A DNA stretch of 64,000 nt, from positions 620,001 to 684,000 of the forward strand of contig NZ_CP110973.1 in assembly GCF_026248825.1 (NCBI RefSeq), in the 5' to 3' direction. This document shows, piece by piece, positions 27,984-36,477 of this stretch (position 1 is the first letter of the stretch; each line of letters starts with the position of its first letter). The DNA comes from Larkinella insperata. Its GTDB lineage: Bacteria; Bacteroidota; Bacteroidia; Cytophagales; Spirosomataceae. Position numbers and translations under genes: made by a program. A model generated the notes under the pieces. The model saw nothing but the letters and a program-made list of their open reading frames with translations, was not told the DNA's origin and searched no databases.

Positions 27984-29186
27984 TCAAAGACGGCCTTCGG
28001 GTCGTTTGCCCTGCCTTAGAACGGCTACCTGCTCGGGCGAAAAAGGAGCGTCGAAAAGCGCGGTGGTTTCGTGATAACACCGGAACAGATCGGCAATGAA
28101 ATGAATCCGGTCGGCCAGATCGGCCCAGTCTGAGGCCCCGCTGTCCAGCAGGCTGTCGGCGGTGGGGTCAATCTGCAGCAGCAATTCCTGCAGGTCCGGG
28201 TTGGTAATTACGCGAAGCGACACCGGAAAGCTGGCTTTCAAGTCCTGACCTAACCGCAAGCGTACGTCGGCTGGCAACGTCATGGTCATTAGCTGCTCGG
28301 TCACCATCAGCCGGACCTGCTGGTGCACCAGGGCAATTAGGTTGTCAATCGCCCGTTCCAGGGGAGAAAGCTGCCCGAGCAGGTCCAGAAAAAATAAACG
28401 TCCCCGCGCCATCCAGCTATCGGCCGGAAAAACCAGCTCGATCAGCCTTTTTTTCAACGCTGCGGCATCAAGGGGCATCATGGTGAGCGATTCGACAATT
28501 TCAGGCTGCAGGCGGTTTTGTTCGTGGTAACCAATCTCCAGATTGGCCAGAAGCCGTAGTTCAGCCTGTTGTTTCGGATCATTTAAGAACCAGGATTGAT
28601 AATAGGCCGTAAAAGCCTGACGCAGATAATACTGGCCATCGGGTGGGTCACCGGGCCTGAGTTCCCGTAAAAACTGGTCGAGATGATCGGCGTTGTAGGC
28701 GGTATCCGGCGCGCAGAGGGCCAGAAAGCGGGCAAATTCGCGCCCAATTTCCATAAAGACTTTCCGGTTGCCCCGGCTCACGGCGTCGCTGGACCGATTC
28801 AGAGCGGCCACCACCACACTGTCCCAGATGACGTGGCGTATCTGATCGGAGTGTTGCCTGGCCCCGAGTTGCTTGACCAGACCGACGAGTTTCTGGATGG
28901 CCTTACTGGCTTCCGGCTGAATCCGTAACCGGGTTTCCAGTTCCCGCGTCAAATCCTCCCGGCGGATGGTTTGTCCGGCCTGCTTGGATGCCCAGGTCGC
29001 GAACGTACACCAGTTCGCTCCAGCCCCCGCGCGTTCGCTGAAAGCCGACGAAAGCTCATAGTAACAATACGTAATCTGTAAATTCCGAACGACGGGGTCT
29101 GTCAAAGCCGTAATCTGCTCGACATCGGCAACCGTCGGTATGCGTCTGTTCAAAATCTTCGTAAGGTTGTTTACTGGTTCTACCAT
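27984..29186 (-). CDS. Protein of unknown function, 400 residues
   Basis: I do not recognise this family. The protein has no signal peptide or membrane helix and looks alpha-helical and soluble. A conserved-looking block lies near the N-terminus (ANWCTFATWASKQAGQTIR, about residues 57-75). The rest contains several amphipathic helices and a C-terminal FRCYHETTALFDAPFSPEQV segment. It has its own T-rich terminator and no close neighbours on the same strand (258 bp upstream gap). Transcribed alone. Function unknown. Confidence 0.82.
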   Translation of the reverse strand: MVEPVNNLTKILNRRIPTVADVEQITALTDPVVRNLQITYCYYELSSAFSERAGAGANWCTFATWASKQAGQTIRREDLTRELETRLRIQPEASKAIQKLVGLVKQLGARQHSDQIRHVIWDSVVVAALNRSSDAVSRGNRKVFMEIGREFARFLALCAPDTAYNADHLDQFLRELRPGDPPDGQYYLRQAFTAYYQSWFLNDPKQQAELRLLANLEIGYHEQNRLQPEIVESLTMMPLDAAALKKRLIELVFPADSWMARGRLFFLDLLGQLSPLERAIDNLIALVHQQVRLMVTEQLMTMTLPADVRLRLGQDLKASFPVSLRVITNPDLQELLLQIDPTADSLLDSGASDWADLADRIHFIADLFRCYHETTALFDAPFSPEQVAVLRQGKRPEGRL

Positions 29187-29384
29187 GATCTCTGCCTAGA
29201 AAATCATGCTCCAAACTACAGCAAACTACCCAGAACCAGGGGGGTGATTTATTGACCGGCGACTGACTGTCAGCCCCTTCGCGAATTTGCAAACAGTGGG
29301 GCTAAACGTTACCGGAAATACTTCGGTGTTTATGTGCAGGATTTTGGCTTTCGAGCGAACGAAACCGTCATGAAATCCAACAAA

Positions 29385-29413
29385 AAGCGGTCCTGGTTTA
29401 TCCAGAACCGCTT
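29385..29413 (-). terminator. Terminator of the second alpha/beta-hydrolase gene
   Basis: AAGCGGTCCTGG (29385-29396) pairs with CCAGAACCGCTT (29402-29413) with one mismatch, and a run of T follows in the minus direction (the A run at 29382-29386 on the plus strand). It is 31 bp after the gene's stop. Confidence 0.75.
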
Positions 29414-29444
29414 CCAGCAGTGTATTTTCTTCAGAGCCTAACCG

Positions 29445-30173
29445 TTATAGAGTCCCCACGAACTCCCGAATGGCCTGGATTACCTCATCCGGACTTTCGA
29501 TCATGCCCAGATGACCGGCTTTTTCCAATACGACGGTTCTGGCCTGCGGAGCGGCTTCAAACAACTCCTGACTTTTAGCAAACGGTATGATCTGATCTTC
29601 CTGCCCCGCAATCAGCAGCACCGGAAAGGAGGCCTCTTTCAGAACGTGGGTGCGATCCTGACGCGACGCCATTGCCTTAACACCCGCAATGAGCGCTTCC
29701 GCGGGCAGGGCCGAAAATACCTCGACCTGTTTTTTGACGCCTTCCGACTGGCTCTGGGTGTAACTTTCCCCGAACATTTTGGGCACGGTTTGTTCAATAA
29801 AGGCACCAGCCCCGTTTTGCTCCATTGTTTCTATGGCTTTCTGACGGCTCTGCTTTTTGGCTTCGTCGTCCGCGAAAGCCGTCGAGTTGATCAGCACCAG
29901 CCCCTTCACCATTTCCGGATGCTGCTCGGCAAACGCCAGAGCAATATAACCGCCCATCGAGTGGCCGATCAGCACGCTCGACTGAATCTGCGACGTTTGC
30001 AGCTGGCTGAATACCTCCTCCGCGTAAGCATCGATGCTCTCGTGGCCGGTGTGCGCGGAGAAATCAGGTTTAACAATGCTGAAGTCGGCGGACAGGTTGT
30101 CATAAACGCCATCCCAGATGGAAGCATTCACACCATGACCATGAATCAGGACAATAACGGGTTTATCGCTCAT
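29445..30173 (-). CDS. Alpha/beta-hydrolase
   Basis: The 242-residue protein has the full hydrolase set: LIHGHGVNASIWDG, the nucleophile elbow GHSMGGYIAL (Ser near 72), Asp in AGQEDQIIP and the catalytic His in KAGHLGMIESPDEV. It is cytoplasmic by sequence. It resembles esterases and haloperoxidase-like hydrolases; the substrate cannot be read from sequence. It sits alone between two hairpins. Confidence 0.9.
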   Translation of the reverse strand: MSDKPVIVLIHGHGVNASIWDGVYDNLSADFSIVKPDFSAHTGHESIDAYAEEVFSQLQTSQIQSSVLIGHSMGGYIALAFAEQHPEMVKGLVLINSTAFADDEAKKQSRQKAIETMEQNGAGAFIEQTVPKMFGESYTQSQSEGVKKQVEVFSALPAEALIAGVKAMASRQDRTHVLKEASFPVLLIAGQEDQIIPFAKSQELFEAAPQARTVVLEKAGHLGMIESPDEVIQAIREFVGTL

Positions 30174-30228
30174 AGCTCAATTGCGTTGAAAAGGTCTTTC
30201 TAGTATAACCAGCAAGTCTGAAAACAGT

Positions 30229-30267
30229 TTGGCGTAGTCACCGAGCCGGAGCCGATAACTACGCCAA
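30229..30267 (-). terminator. Hairpin after the first twin lipoprotein gene
   Basis: TTGGCGTAGT (30229-30238) and ACTACGCCAA (30258-30267) form a perfect 10-bp stem, 58 bp after the stop of the lipoprotein gene at 30325. The following T run is short. Confidence 0.55.
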
Positions 30268-30324
30268 CGTTTTTAACGGAACGAACGGTTACTCTTGGAG
30301 TAATCATTCACATTTTGGGGTTCG

Positions 30325-30972
30325 TTATGCCTGCGCGAGCACATCGACCAGGATCAGTACCAAGCCGGCGATCAGCATCAGCACACCGATCAGCGACAGC
30401 ACACCACCCAGCAGCGACAGGATCAAACCGATAACGGCCACAATGATACCGGCACGAAGCGTGCGGCTCATGGCTTTGGTATCATCCGGTGCCAGCGAGT
30501 TTTTGATCTTTTTGTCGAGCTTTTTCATCATCATCCGCTCCGCCAGGTTCATTTTCTTGGTGGTTTTCAGAGCAGATGCAGCCGACTGATCAGCGGGCGC
30601 ACTGGCGGCTTTGGCACTGGCTTCGGCCAGCATGTTCTGCACGCGGGCCATCCGTTTTTCCAGCTTCTTGTTGCCAGCCAGTTTGTTATCATTACGAGCC
30701 ACTGCTTCCTGTAACTTCTGTTCAACGTTTTTCAGCGCTGCAGCTGTAGTCAGAGGAGTAGCTTCCTGGACGGGCGTCAGGGCCGGCGTCTCGGCAGTAA
30801 CCGCAGCTACTTGTTCGGCTGGCGTTGAAACGGTTTGAGGAGCCGCAACTTCCTGACGGCTGCCGAACCGCTCAACCGGCATTTTCTGATACGTTGCATA
30901 AGGACGGCTACAAGCACTGAGTAGAGCTGAAGAGAGCAGTGCATACACTGCCAATTTGGAAAGTGTTCTCAT
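30325..30972 (-). CDS. Lipoprotein with C-terminal membrane helices, twin of the next gene
   Basis: The 215-residue product has a lipobox SAC with Cys21, followed at once by SRPYATYQKMPVE, a block shared exactly with its neighbour. A variable Ala/Glu/Pro-rich stretch follows, then a conserved segment NLAERMMMKKLDKKIKNSLAP (about 143-163), and the C-terminus holds two closely spaced membrane helices (about 171-213). The layout, lipid anchor plus C-terminal membrane pair, is unusual. I do not recognise the family. It and the next gene are tandem paralogues. Confidence 0.8.
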   Translation of the reverse strand: MRTLSKLAVYALLSSALLSACSRPYATYQKMPVERFGSRQEVAAPQTVSTPAEQVAAVTAETPALTPVQEATPLTTAAALKNVEQKLQEAVARNDNKLAGNKKLEKRMARVQNMLAEASAKAASAPADQSAASALKTTKKMNLAERMMMKKLDKKIKNSLAPDDTKAMSRTLRAGIIVAVIGLILSLLGGVLSLIGVLMLIAGLVLILVDVLAQA

Positions 30973-31152
30973 GTAATTAAAATGTAGATTAGATAAACTG
31001 ATACTGTATTCGTTGTAACTGGGGGCAAAAAAGCAGAATGATTGTTAACCCTGCAATGTTTGACCCTTTTTTTTACCGAAAAGTCGATCAACGGTTTGAA
31101 AATTTTATTTACCGCATCCGAATCTCCGGTCTGGAGGTTGAAAGTGGCCTAA

Positions 31153-31184
31153 AACCGGCCCAATTCGTTGGAGCCAGGCCGGTT
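31153..31184 (-). terminator. Hairpin after the second twin lipoprotein gene
   Basis: AACCGGCC (31153-31160) and GGCCGGTT (31177-31184) are perfect 8-bp arms, followed in the minus direction by TTTT. It is 15 bp after the stop at 31199. Confidence 0.65.
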
Positions 31185-31198
31185 CAAGAACAAATTCA

Positions 31199-31822
31199 TC
31201 AGACAATTAGGCCGACCAGCAGCAGGAGCAGACCGACGACGAGCAATGTGGTCCCGATGGCATCGGAAGTAGTCGCCAATACCAGGATCAAACCGATCAG
31301 GGCGACCAGCGCACCAATGGTTACGACCACATTGACGGCTTTGGGGGCGTTGGGGTTGTGCGGGGCTAACGCTCTCTTGATTTTTTTGTCGACGTTTTTC
31401 AACATCAGCCGCTCGGCCAGATTTTTCTTCTTGGCCACTGTAGTGTTTGCCGCAGCCTGCGCATCCTGCCGGGTTTCCGCTCCCAGCATTGATTTAATAC
31501 GCGCCATCCGTTTCTGAAGTTTGTTGGCCGCTACCTTGTTGTCGGTGCTGGCAACAACCTGATCAATCGCCTGTTGGGCTTTTTCGAATTCAGCGGCTGG
31601 AGAAGTGGCAACGGCGGCCTGGGCGAGCGAAGGTTCAGGAGTTAGCTCCTGTTTTACATCAGCCGTAACGGTTTCAGCGGGTAAAGCGGGGGTAACGTTG
31701 GCTTTACTGCGGCTGAAATGCTCGACCGGCATTTTTTGGTACGTAGCGTAGGGACGACTACACGCGCTGAGTAGGACCGTGGCGACCAACGCGTAGAACA
31801 CGTTTCGGGAAGAAGTTTTCAT
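31199..31822 (-). CDS. Lipoprotein with C-terminal membrane helices, twin of the previous gene
   Basis: From ATG 31822 (a longer frame to 31882 is less likely because it would bury the signal peptide), the 207-residue product has Cys21 in LLSAC and the same SRPYATYQKMPVE block as its neighbour. The middle holds a coiled-coil-like stretch and the shared NLAERLMLKNVDKKIKRALAP segment; the C-terminus has two hydrophobic helices (about 162-205). Each copy has its own terminator and a gap of about 220 bp between them, so they are separately transcribed. Confidence 0.8.
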   Translation of the reverse strand: MKTSSRNVFYALVATVLLSACSRPYATYQKMPVEHFSRSKANVTPALPAETVTADVKQELTPEPSLAQAAVATSPAAEFEKAQQAIDQVVASTDNKVAANKLQKRMARIKSMLGAETRQDAQAAANTTVAKKKNLAERLMLKNVDKKIKRALAPHNPNAPKAVNVVVTIGALVALIGLILVLATTSDAIGTTLLVVGLLLLLVGLIV

Positions 31823-31917
31823 ACGGTATGTGCTTGAGTTTTGATGAAGCATGAAGGTTGCTTCGTATCCAAAACTGCGCAAAGCCGTATTTGTTCGGTT
31901 TCGTAAAAAAATCTGAA

Positions 31918-31950
31918 TAAGCTGAACCAGCAGCGCACTGGTTCAGCTTA
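31918..31950 (-). terminator. Terminator of clpX
   Basis: A perfect 13-bp stem (31918-31930 with 31938-31950) with a 7-nt loop, followed in the minus direction by a T-rich tract. It lies 7 bp after the clpX stop. Confidence 0.85.
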
Positions 31951-31956
31951 CTGAAA

Positions 31957-33192
31957 TCAGGCAGCCGACCGGAGTATGTGCAGGGAAGATTTACCAAATT
32001 TCTCCCGGGCATAATCGGCGGTAATCGTTAATTCTTTAACGCCATCCGCCGACGGTAGCTCATACATGGCATCGGTGATAATGGACTCGCAGATGGAACG
32101 CAGCCCCCGGGCACCCAGGTTGTAAACCATTGCCTGGTCTACTACGTAATCCAGGGCCGAGTCGTCCCAGTTTAATTGAATGTCTTCCATCTGGAACAAC
32201 TTGGCGTACTGCTTCGTAATGGCGTTTTTCGGCTCCGTTAAAATCCGACGCAGGGCTTCGGCGCTCAGCGGCTCGAGGTACGTCAGCACCGGCAAACGGC
32301 CAATCAACTCCGGAATCAGGCCGAATGATTTCAGGTCCTGGGCCGAAACGTGGCGCATCAGGTTAGCGCGCTCCAGCGAATGGTGCAGACGGCGGTCGCC
32401 CGAGAAACCGATGGGGCGGGCGTTGATGCGCTTGCCGATGTGCCGGTCGATGCCGTCGAACGCTCCTCCGCAGATGAACAGAATGTTTTCGGTATTGAGG
32501 GCAATCATCCGCTGGTCGGGGTGTTTGCGGCCGCCCTGCGGTGGCACGTTCACAATGGAGCCTTCGAGCAGCTTCAGCATGGCCTGTTGGACGCCCTCTC
32601 CGCTCACGTCCCGCGTGATGGACGGGTTGTCGGACTTCCGGGCAATTTTGTCGATTTCGTCGATGTAAACGATACCGCGCTCGGCGTTTTCGACGTTGTA
32701 GTCGGCCGCTTGCAGCAGACGCGTCAGAATGGTTTCAACGTCCTCGCCCACGTAACCGGCTTCGGTAATTACCGTGGCGTCGGCGATGCAGAACGGAACC
32801 TGCAAAATTTTAGCGATGGTGCGCGCCAGATAGGTTTTACCGGTTCCGGTGTCCCCTACCATAATGATGTTCGATTTTTCAATCTGAATTTCGTCATCCG
32901 AAGGCGGTTGCATCAGGCGTTTATAGTGATTATAAACGGCAACGGTCATGACCTTTTTGGCTTCGTCCTGACCAATGATGTACTGGTCGAGGTAACGCTT
33001 CATCTCCATCGGTTTGATGAGGTTGAAGTTGGGCCGGTCTTCCGGATTGGAGCGTTTGGGTCGGGTTTCTTCCAGCACAACCTGATGCCCCTGCTCAATG
33101 CAGAAATTACAAATATGGGCATCGATGCCCGATAGCAGGAGTGTCACCTCGTTTTTCCGTCGTCCGCAGAACGAACAGCTCACTTGTGGCAT
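31957..33192 (-). CDS. clpX: ATP-dependent Clp protease ATP-binding subunit ClpX
   Basis: From ATG 33192 the 411-residue protein has the C4 zinc-binding domain (Cys6, Cys9, Cys28, Cys31), Walker A with Lys119 (GDTGTGKT), the GYVG pore loop (146-149), Walker B with Glu179 (VYIDEID), and the IGF loop (PIGFSG) that docks on ClpP. It unfolds tagged proteins and feeds them to ClpP, encoded 286 bp upstream on the same strand. A good terminator follows, and a -7 element lies upstream, so it can be expressed apart from clpP. Confidence 0.97.
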   Translation of the reverse strand: MPQVSCSFCGRRKNEVTLLLSGIDAHICNFCIEQGHQVVLEETRPKRSNPEDRPNFNLIKPMEMKRYLDQYIIGQDEAKKVMTVAVYNHYKRLMQPPSDDEIQIEKSNIIMVGDTGTGKTYLARTIAKILQVPFCIADATVITEAGYVGEDVETILTRLLQAADYNVENAERGIVYIDEIDKIARKSDNPSITRDVSGEGVQQAMLKLLEGSIVNVPPQGGRKHPDQRMIALNTENILFICGGAFDGIDRHIGKRINARPIGFSGDRRLHHSLERANLMRHVSAQDLKSFGLIPELIGRLPVLTYLEPLSAEALRRILTEPKNAITKQYAKLFQMEDIQLNWDDSALDYVVDQAMVYNLGARGLRSICESIITDAMYELPSADGVKELTITADYAREKFGKSSLHILRSAA

Positions 33193-33313
33193 ATTAATAA
33201 TTCTAAACGGTATTGGTGGTAGCGTATTGGCCTTAACGTTGGATTTCAGCGGCCGGGTTCCGGCCCGACCGATAAAAGTACCCGACCATTCGGGGAACAA
33301 GGTCGTACTAAGA

Positions 33314-33321
33314 CAAATATA
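33314..33321 (-). promoter_or_regulatory. Candidate -7 promoter element of clpX
   Basis: On the minus strand 33321-33314 reads TATATTTG, an exact fit to TAnnTTTG. It is about 120 bp before the clpX ATG. No clear -33 TTTG is seen. Confidence 0.45.
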
Positions 33322-33424
33322 CTAGAAATTTTCGTGCCCTATTTTGTGCCTCCCCTACCAAATTCAATCATTCATCCAAAATCAGCCCTTATTTCATCTG
33401 GATCAGCATAATTCCCAAAAAAAT

Positions 33425-33457
33425 AAAAAGGCAACCGTTCTGGGCGGTTGCCTTTTT
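33425..33457 (-). terminator. Terminator of clpP
   Basis: AAAAAGGCAACCG (33425-33437) and its exact complement (33445-33457) form a 13-bp stem with T runs on both sides. It lies 22 bp after the clpP stop and separates clpP from clpX. Confidence 0.88.
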
Positions 33458-33478
33458 ATAGCTCAGCGAAACGGCTTA

Positions 33479-34153
33479 TTATTTTTCCCGACGCAGTACT
33501 TCGTCGATCAGACCGTATTCTTTTGCTTCATCCGCCCGGAACCATTTGTCACGGTCGGAGTCTTTCTCAACCTGCTCTTTGGTTTTGCCGGTGTGCGAAG
33601 CAATGATTTCGTACAGTTCATCGCGGAGTTTAACGATCTCGCGGGCCGTGATCTCAATATCAACCGACTGGCCTTGCGCGCCCCCCGACGGCTGGTGAAT
33701 CATAACCCGGGCGTGTGGCAGGGCCGAGCGTTTACCGGCGGCTCCTCCGCACAACAGGACCGCTCCCATCGACGCGGCCAGGCTCGTACAAACCGTAGCA
33801 ACGTCGGGCCGGACGTACTGCATGGTGTCGTAAATTCCCAGACCGGCGTAAACCGAACCACCCGGGCTGTTGATGTACATCAGGATGTCTTTCTTCGGAT
33901 CAGCCGATTCCAAGAAAAGCAACTGAGCGACAATAATATTGGCGATATTGTCATCAACGCCCATCCCCATGAAAATGATCCGGTCGGCCATCAGGCGGGA
34001 AAACACGTCCACTTCACGGAAGTTCATCGGACGCTCTTCAATGACAGAACGGGTCATGTTTTCAACGGTGTGGTTCATGTAGCCGTCGACCGTCAGTCCG
34101 TTCAGCCCCATGTGGTGAACGGCAAATTTGCGGAATTCATTTCCTTGATTCAT
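33479..34153 (-). CDS. clpP: ATP-dependent Clp protease proteolytic subunit ClpP
   Basis: The 224-residue serine protease has catalytic Ser128 (LAASMGAVLL), His153 (VMIHQPSGG) and Asp202 (SDRDKW), and the family landmark YINSPGGSVYAGLGIYDTM. The N-terminal about 28 residues (to GYMNHT) resemble a short propeptide. It forms the barrel into which ClpX feeds substrates. A -7 element lies 36 bp upstream and a strong terminator follows. Trigger factor, usually grouped with clpP, is further upstream beyond an opposite-strand regulator gene. Confidence 0.97.
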   Translation of the reverse strand: MNQGNEFRKFAVHHMGLNGLTVDGYMNHTVENMTRSVIEERPMNFREVDVFSRLMADRIIFMGMGVDDNIANIIVAQLLFLESADPKKDILMYINSPGGSVYAGLGIYDTMQYVRPDVATVCTSLAASMGAVLLCGGAAGKRSALPHARVMIHQPSGGAQGQSVDIEITAREIVKLRDELYEIIASHTGKTKEQVEKDSDRDKWFRADEAKEYGLIDEVLRREK

Positions 34154-34188
34154 ACTGGTTAATCTTTCTGTTTAGCGCAACGAAAATA

Positions 34189-34196
34189 CAAACTTA
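34189..34196 (-). promoter_or_regulatory. Candidate -7 promoter element of clpP
   Basis: Minus strand 34196-34189 reads TAAGTTTG, an exact TAnnTTTG match, 36 bp before the clpP ATG. The -33 side shows no good TTTG. Confidence 0.45.
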
Positions 34197-34376
34197 ACGG
34201 ACTCGCCAAAACCGTTGTCAGGCTTTCCTCTTTTTTTACCGACGAGCCCTCTTCTGCGGCAATCCGTTTTGGAAACCAACTTCCCTATTGCCGTTGTTGT
34301 GTTACAAAAATGAGTAATCGAACCCGTTTTGATAGTCGGTTTGACTTATTATCTTATCAGAATTACTTGAGATCTT

Positions 34377-34775
34377 ATGACTGTAAGCGCCCAAATCCGT
34401 TTATTACGCCAACAAAAAGGCTATTCGCAGGAAAATATGGCCGATATGCTGGGCCTCTCCACTACGGCTTACGGGGATATTGAGCGGGGAAAAACCGACC
34501 TGACCCTTTCGCGCCTGCAACAAATTGCGACGGCCCTGGGGACCACGGCCACCCAACTGCTGTCGGGCGAAATGGCTCCCGAACCGGAACTGTACCCGGC
34601 CGAAGTTGTCCATCAGGTTGAAACGCTGAAGGCGGAGCAGGAACGCAAAGACCGCGAAATTGAGAACCTGCGCCTGGAAGTGGCATTCTGGAAACGCAAG
34701 GCCGAAGAAATGGCGCTGGTCGAAGTGGTTCGTAACCTGACGACGCCAACCGAACGAAACCGAATCGGGTTTTAA
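34377..34775 (+). CDS. XRE-family transcriptional regulator
   Basis: The 132-residue protein has an N-terminal helix-turn-helix of the XRE/Cro type (about 8-62: IRLLRQQKGYSQENMADMLG and STTAYGDIERGKTDLTLSRL) and a C-terminal coiled coil (about 80-115, EVVHQVETLKAEQERKDREI) that should mediate oligomerisation. It lies on the plus strand between clpP and tig, both on the minus strand. Its stop codon is inside the inverted repeat that serves as terminator. Targets are unknown; the neighbours are candidates only by position. Confidence 0.9.
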   Translation: MTVSAQIRLLRQQKGYSQENMADMLGLSTTAYGDIERGKTDLTLSRLQQIATALGTTATQLLSGEMAPEPELYPAEVVHQVETLKAEQERKDREIENLRLEVAFWKRKAEEMALVEVVRNLTTPTERNRIGF

Positions 34776-34813
34776 CGCCCCACCGCGAACCGCGGAGGGA
34801 ATTAAAACCCGAT
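34764..34813. terminator. Bidirectional terminator between the XRE gene and tig
   Basis: ATCGGGTTTTAA (34764-34775) and TTAAAACCCGAT (34802-34813) form a perfect 12-bp outer stem with a small GC-rich inner hairpin. The left arm contains the last codons and stop of the XRE gene. T/A runs in the arms allow termination in both directions; the tig stop is 23 bp beyond. Confidence 0.75.
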
Positions 34814-34835
34814 GGTCAATCTGTATGCGATGGGA

Positions 34836-36197
34836 TTAAGCCTGCGGCTGGCGAGCGCTGACCAGTTCCTTAAACTCATCAACTGAAATCGTTTTCGGTT
34901 CCAGCGTCAGCTTCTCTTTGATCAGTTCAATCACTTTATCATCGAACATGCGGTTATACATCTGCATGTAGTTGTTGCCTTTTTCGTCCATCAGGTACTG
35001 CCGGGCAATCTGGTCGATGCTTTGCTTCATCTGCTCATCGTCGCCGTAGAAACCGAACTGCTCCCGCACCATGGAACGGGTGGTTTCCATCACATCTTCG
35101 TAGGAAACGTTGATCTCGTTCTCGCTGGCAATCTTATTTTTGATCAACTGCAATTTGACCGACCGGGCAAATGTATCGTACTGCTCTTCCACGTCGGCTT
35201 CAGTAATGTTGCCTTCATTGTTGGTCAGCAGCCACTGTTTCAGAAACTCGGTCGGTAGCGAAATAGCGATGTTGTCGAGCAGCGCCTGTTCAATCTCAAT
35301 CCGTTGCAGGGTTGTGGCTTCGCGGCCATAGTTGCTTTTGATGATTTCCAGCACTTTCTCGCGGAACTGTTCTTCGTTTTCAACGGCATCTTTGCCCAGT
35401 ACCTTATCGAAAAACTCCTGACCGATTTCGGCCGGTTCGTTGCGGGTGACGTCATCCACCGTAAACGTAAACTCGCCCTCCAGGCTGGTAGCTTCCTCGG
35501 CCTTCAGCCCCGTCGCCAGCGCGCGGGCTTTCTCGTCGGGGAAAGCTTTCTGAATATCAAACGTAACGACATCGCCTTTTTTCAGACCGATGAATTTCGG
35601 CAGTTCGTTGGCGGCAATCTGCTTGGTGGGCAGGGCGGTTTTCGTCGAGAACGGTTCGCCCTCTTCTTTGGCATCCTGCTTCAGCTCGCCATAAATCATA
35701 TCGCCTTCCGCCGACTCTTCGGCGTGCGTATGACCACTAAAACGGGTTTTCAGTTCCTCAATGGTGCTGTTTAATTCCGTTTCACCGGCTTCAATTTCGT
35801 ACGCCGGAACGGGCGGCAGTGCGTTGAAATCAACCTCAAAATCGGAGGCCAGTCCCAGGTTATAGTTGAATTCAAATTCGCTTTGCGTATCCCAGTCGAT
35901 GGCGTCGGCCTTCTCCCGGTCGGGCAGCGGGTCGCCCACTACCTGAAGTTTATTATCGCGGATGTAGTTATTGACCGTATTCTTCAACAATTCGTTGATT
36001 TCATCGACCAGGACACTCTTACCGTACATTTTCTGAATCAACGAGGTCGGTACTTTGCCCGGACGGAAGCCCTTAATGCTGGCCCGGCGGCCGTAATCTT
36101 TCAGTTTTTTATCTACTTCGCTCTGGTAATCGCTCTTCGTCAGCTTAATTCTCAGCGAAGCGTTGGTTTCCGTCGATTTCTCTAATGCAATTTCCAC
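34836..36197 (-). CDS. tig: Trigger factor, ribosome-associated chaperone
   Basis: The 453-residue protein has the N-terminal ribosome-binding domain with the signature GFRPGKVP (residues 43-50), a middle domain (about 150-250) and the helical substrate-cradling domain ending in a Gln/Ala tail. The FKBP-type prolyl isomerase core is weakly conserved, as in other Bacteroidota trigger factors as far as I know. It binds nascent chains at the ribosome exit tunnel. It follows a tRNA-Leu gene on the same strand, with a long imperfect hairpin in between. Confidence 0.95.
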   Translation of the reverse strand: MEIALEKSTETNASLRIKLTKSDYQSEVDKKLKDYGRRASIKGFRPGKVPTSLIQKMYGKSVLVDEINELLKNTVNNYIRDNKLQVVGDPLPDREKADAIDWDTQSEFEFNYNLGLASDFEVDFNALPPVPAYEIEAGETELNSTIEELKTRFSGHTHAEESAEGDMIYGELKQDAKEEGEPFSTKTALPTKQIAANELPKFIGLKKGDVVTFDIQKAFPDEKARALATGLKAEEATSLEGEFTFTVDDVTRNEPAEIGQEFFDKVLGKDAVENEEQFREKVLEIIKSNYGREATTLQRIEIEQALLDNIAISLPTEFLKQWLLTNNEGNITEADVEEQYDTFARSVKLQLIKNKIASENEINVSYEDVMETTRSMVREQFGFYGDDEQMKQSIDQIARQYLMDEKGNNYMQMYNRMFDDKVIELIKEKLTLEPKTISVDEFKELVSARQPQA

Positions 36198-36209
36198 GAT
36201 TTACTTATT

Positions 36210-36290
36210 TATAGGAGTGAAAGAGAGAAAGAGTGGAAGAATGAAGATCGCATCGAAACCGATTCGCTCTTTCACTCTCTCACTCTTTCG
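36210..36290 (-). repeat. Imperfect purine/pyrimidine inverted repeat between tRNA-Leu and tig
   Basis: A GAAAGAGAGAAAGAGTGG-type block at 36219-36236 is answered by CTCTTTCACTCTCTCACTC near 36267-36285, giving a long imperfect stem. It lies between the tRNA 3' end and the tig start on the minus strand. It may end the tRNA transcript, or be a processing site if tRNA and tig are co-transcribed. Confidence 0.45.
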
Positions 36291-36298
36291 TCATTTAG

Positions 36299-36380
36299 TA
36301 CGGGCGGAGGGACTCGAACCCCCATGCCTTGCGGCACCAGATCCTAAGTCTGGCACGTCTACCAATTTCGCCACGCCCGC
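36299..36380 (-). tRNA. tRNA-Leu (anticodon TAG)
   Basis: The minus strand folds as a class II tRNA of about 82 nt. The acceptor stem GCGGGCG pairs with CGCCCGT (one G-U pair at the end), the anticodon stem CCAGA/TCTGG encloses the loop CTTAGGA with anticodon TAG, there is a long variable arm as expected for Leu, and the T loop reads GTTCGAGTC. The discriminator is A; CCA is not encoded. It reads CUA (and probably other CUN) codons. Confidence 0.95.
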
Positions 36381-36477
36381 AAATACACCTTGTTTACAGC
36401 GCTGACGGTACGGTTTTTGAGTTTCCTGGTTGAACACCGACTCATCAACCTCCCGGCGCTTAAACTATTTTGGCCTG

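Noticed and set aside
32350..33135. 261-codon plus-strand frame opposite clpX
   Set aside because: It covers conserved AAA+ motifs read on the other strand and has no features of its own.
33344..34162. 272-codon plus-strand frame opposite clpP
   Set aside because: clpP has all catalytic residues on the minus strand; this frame runs through its terminator and carries no motif.
36210..36290. Purine/pyrimidine-rich blocks looked like a short tandem repeat or CRISPR-like unit
   Set aside because: Only one imperfect inverted pair is present, with no regular repeat/spacer spacing.
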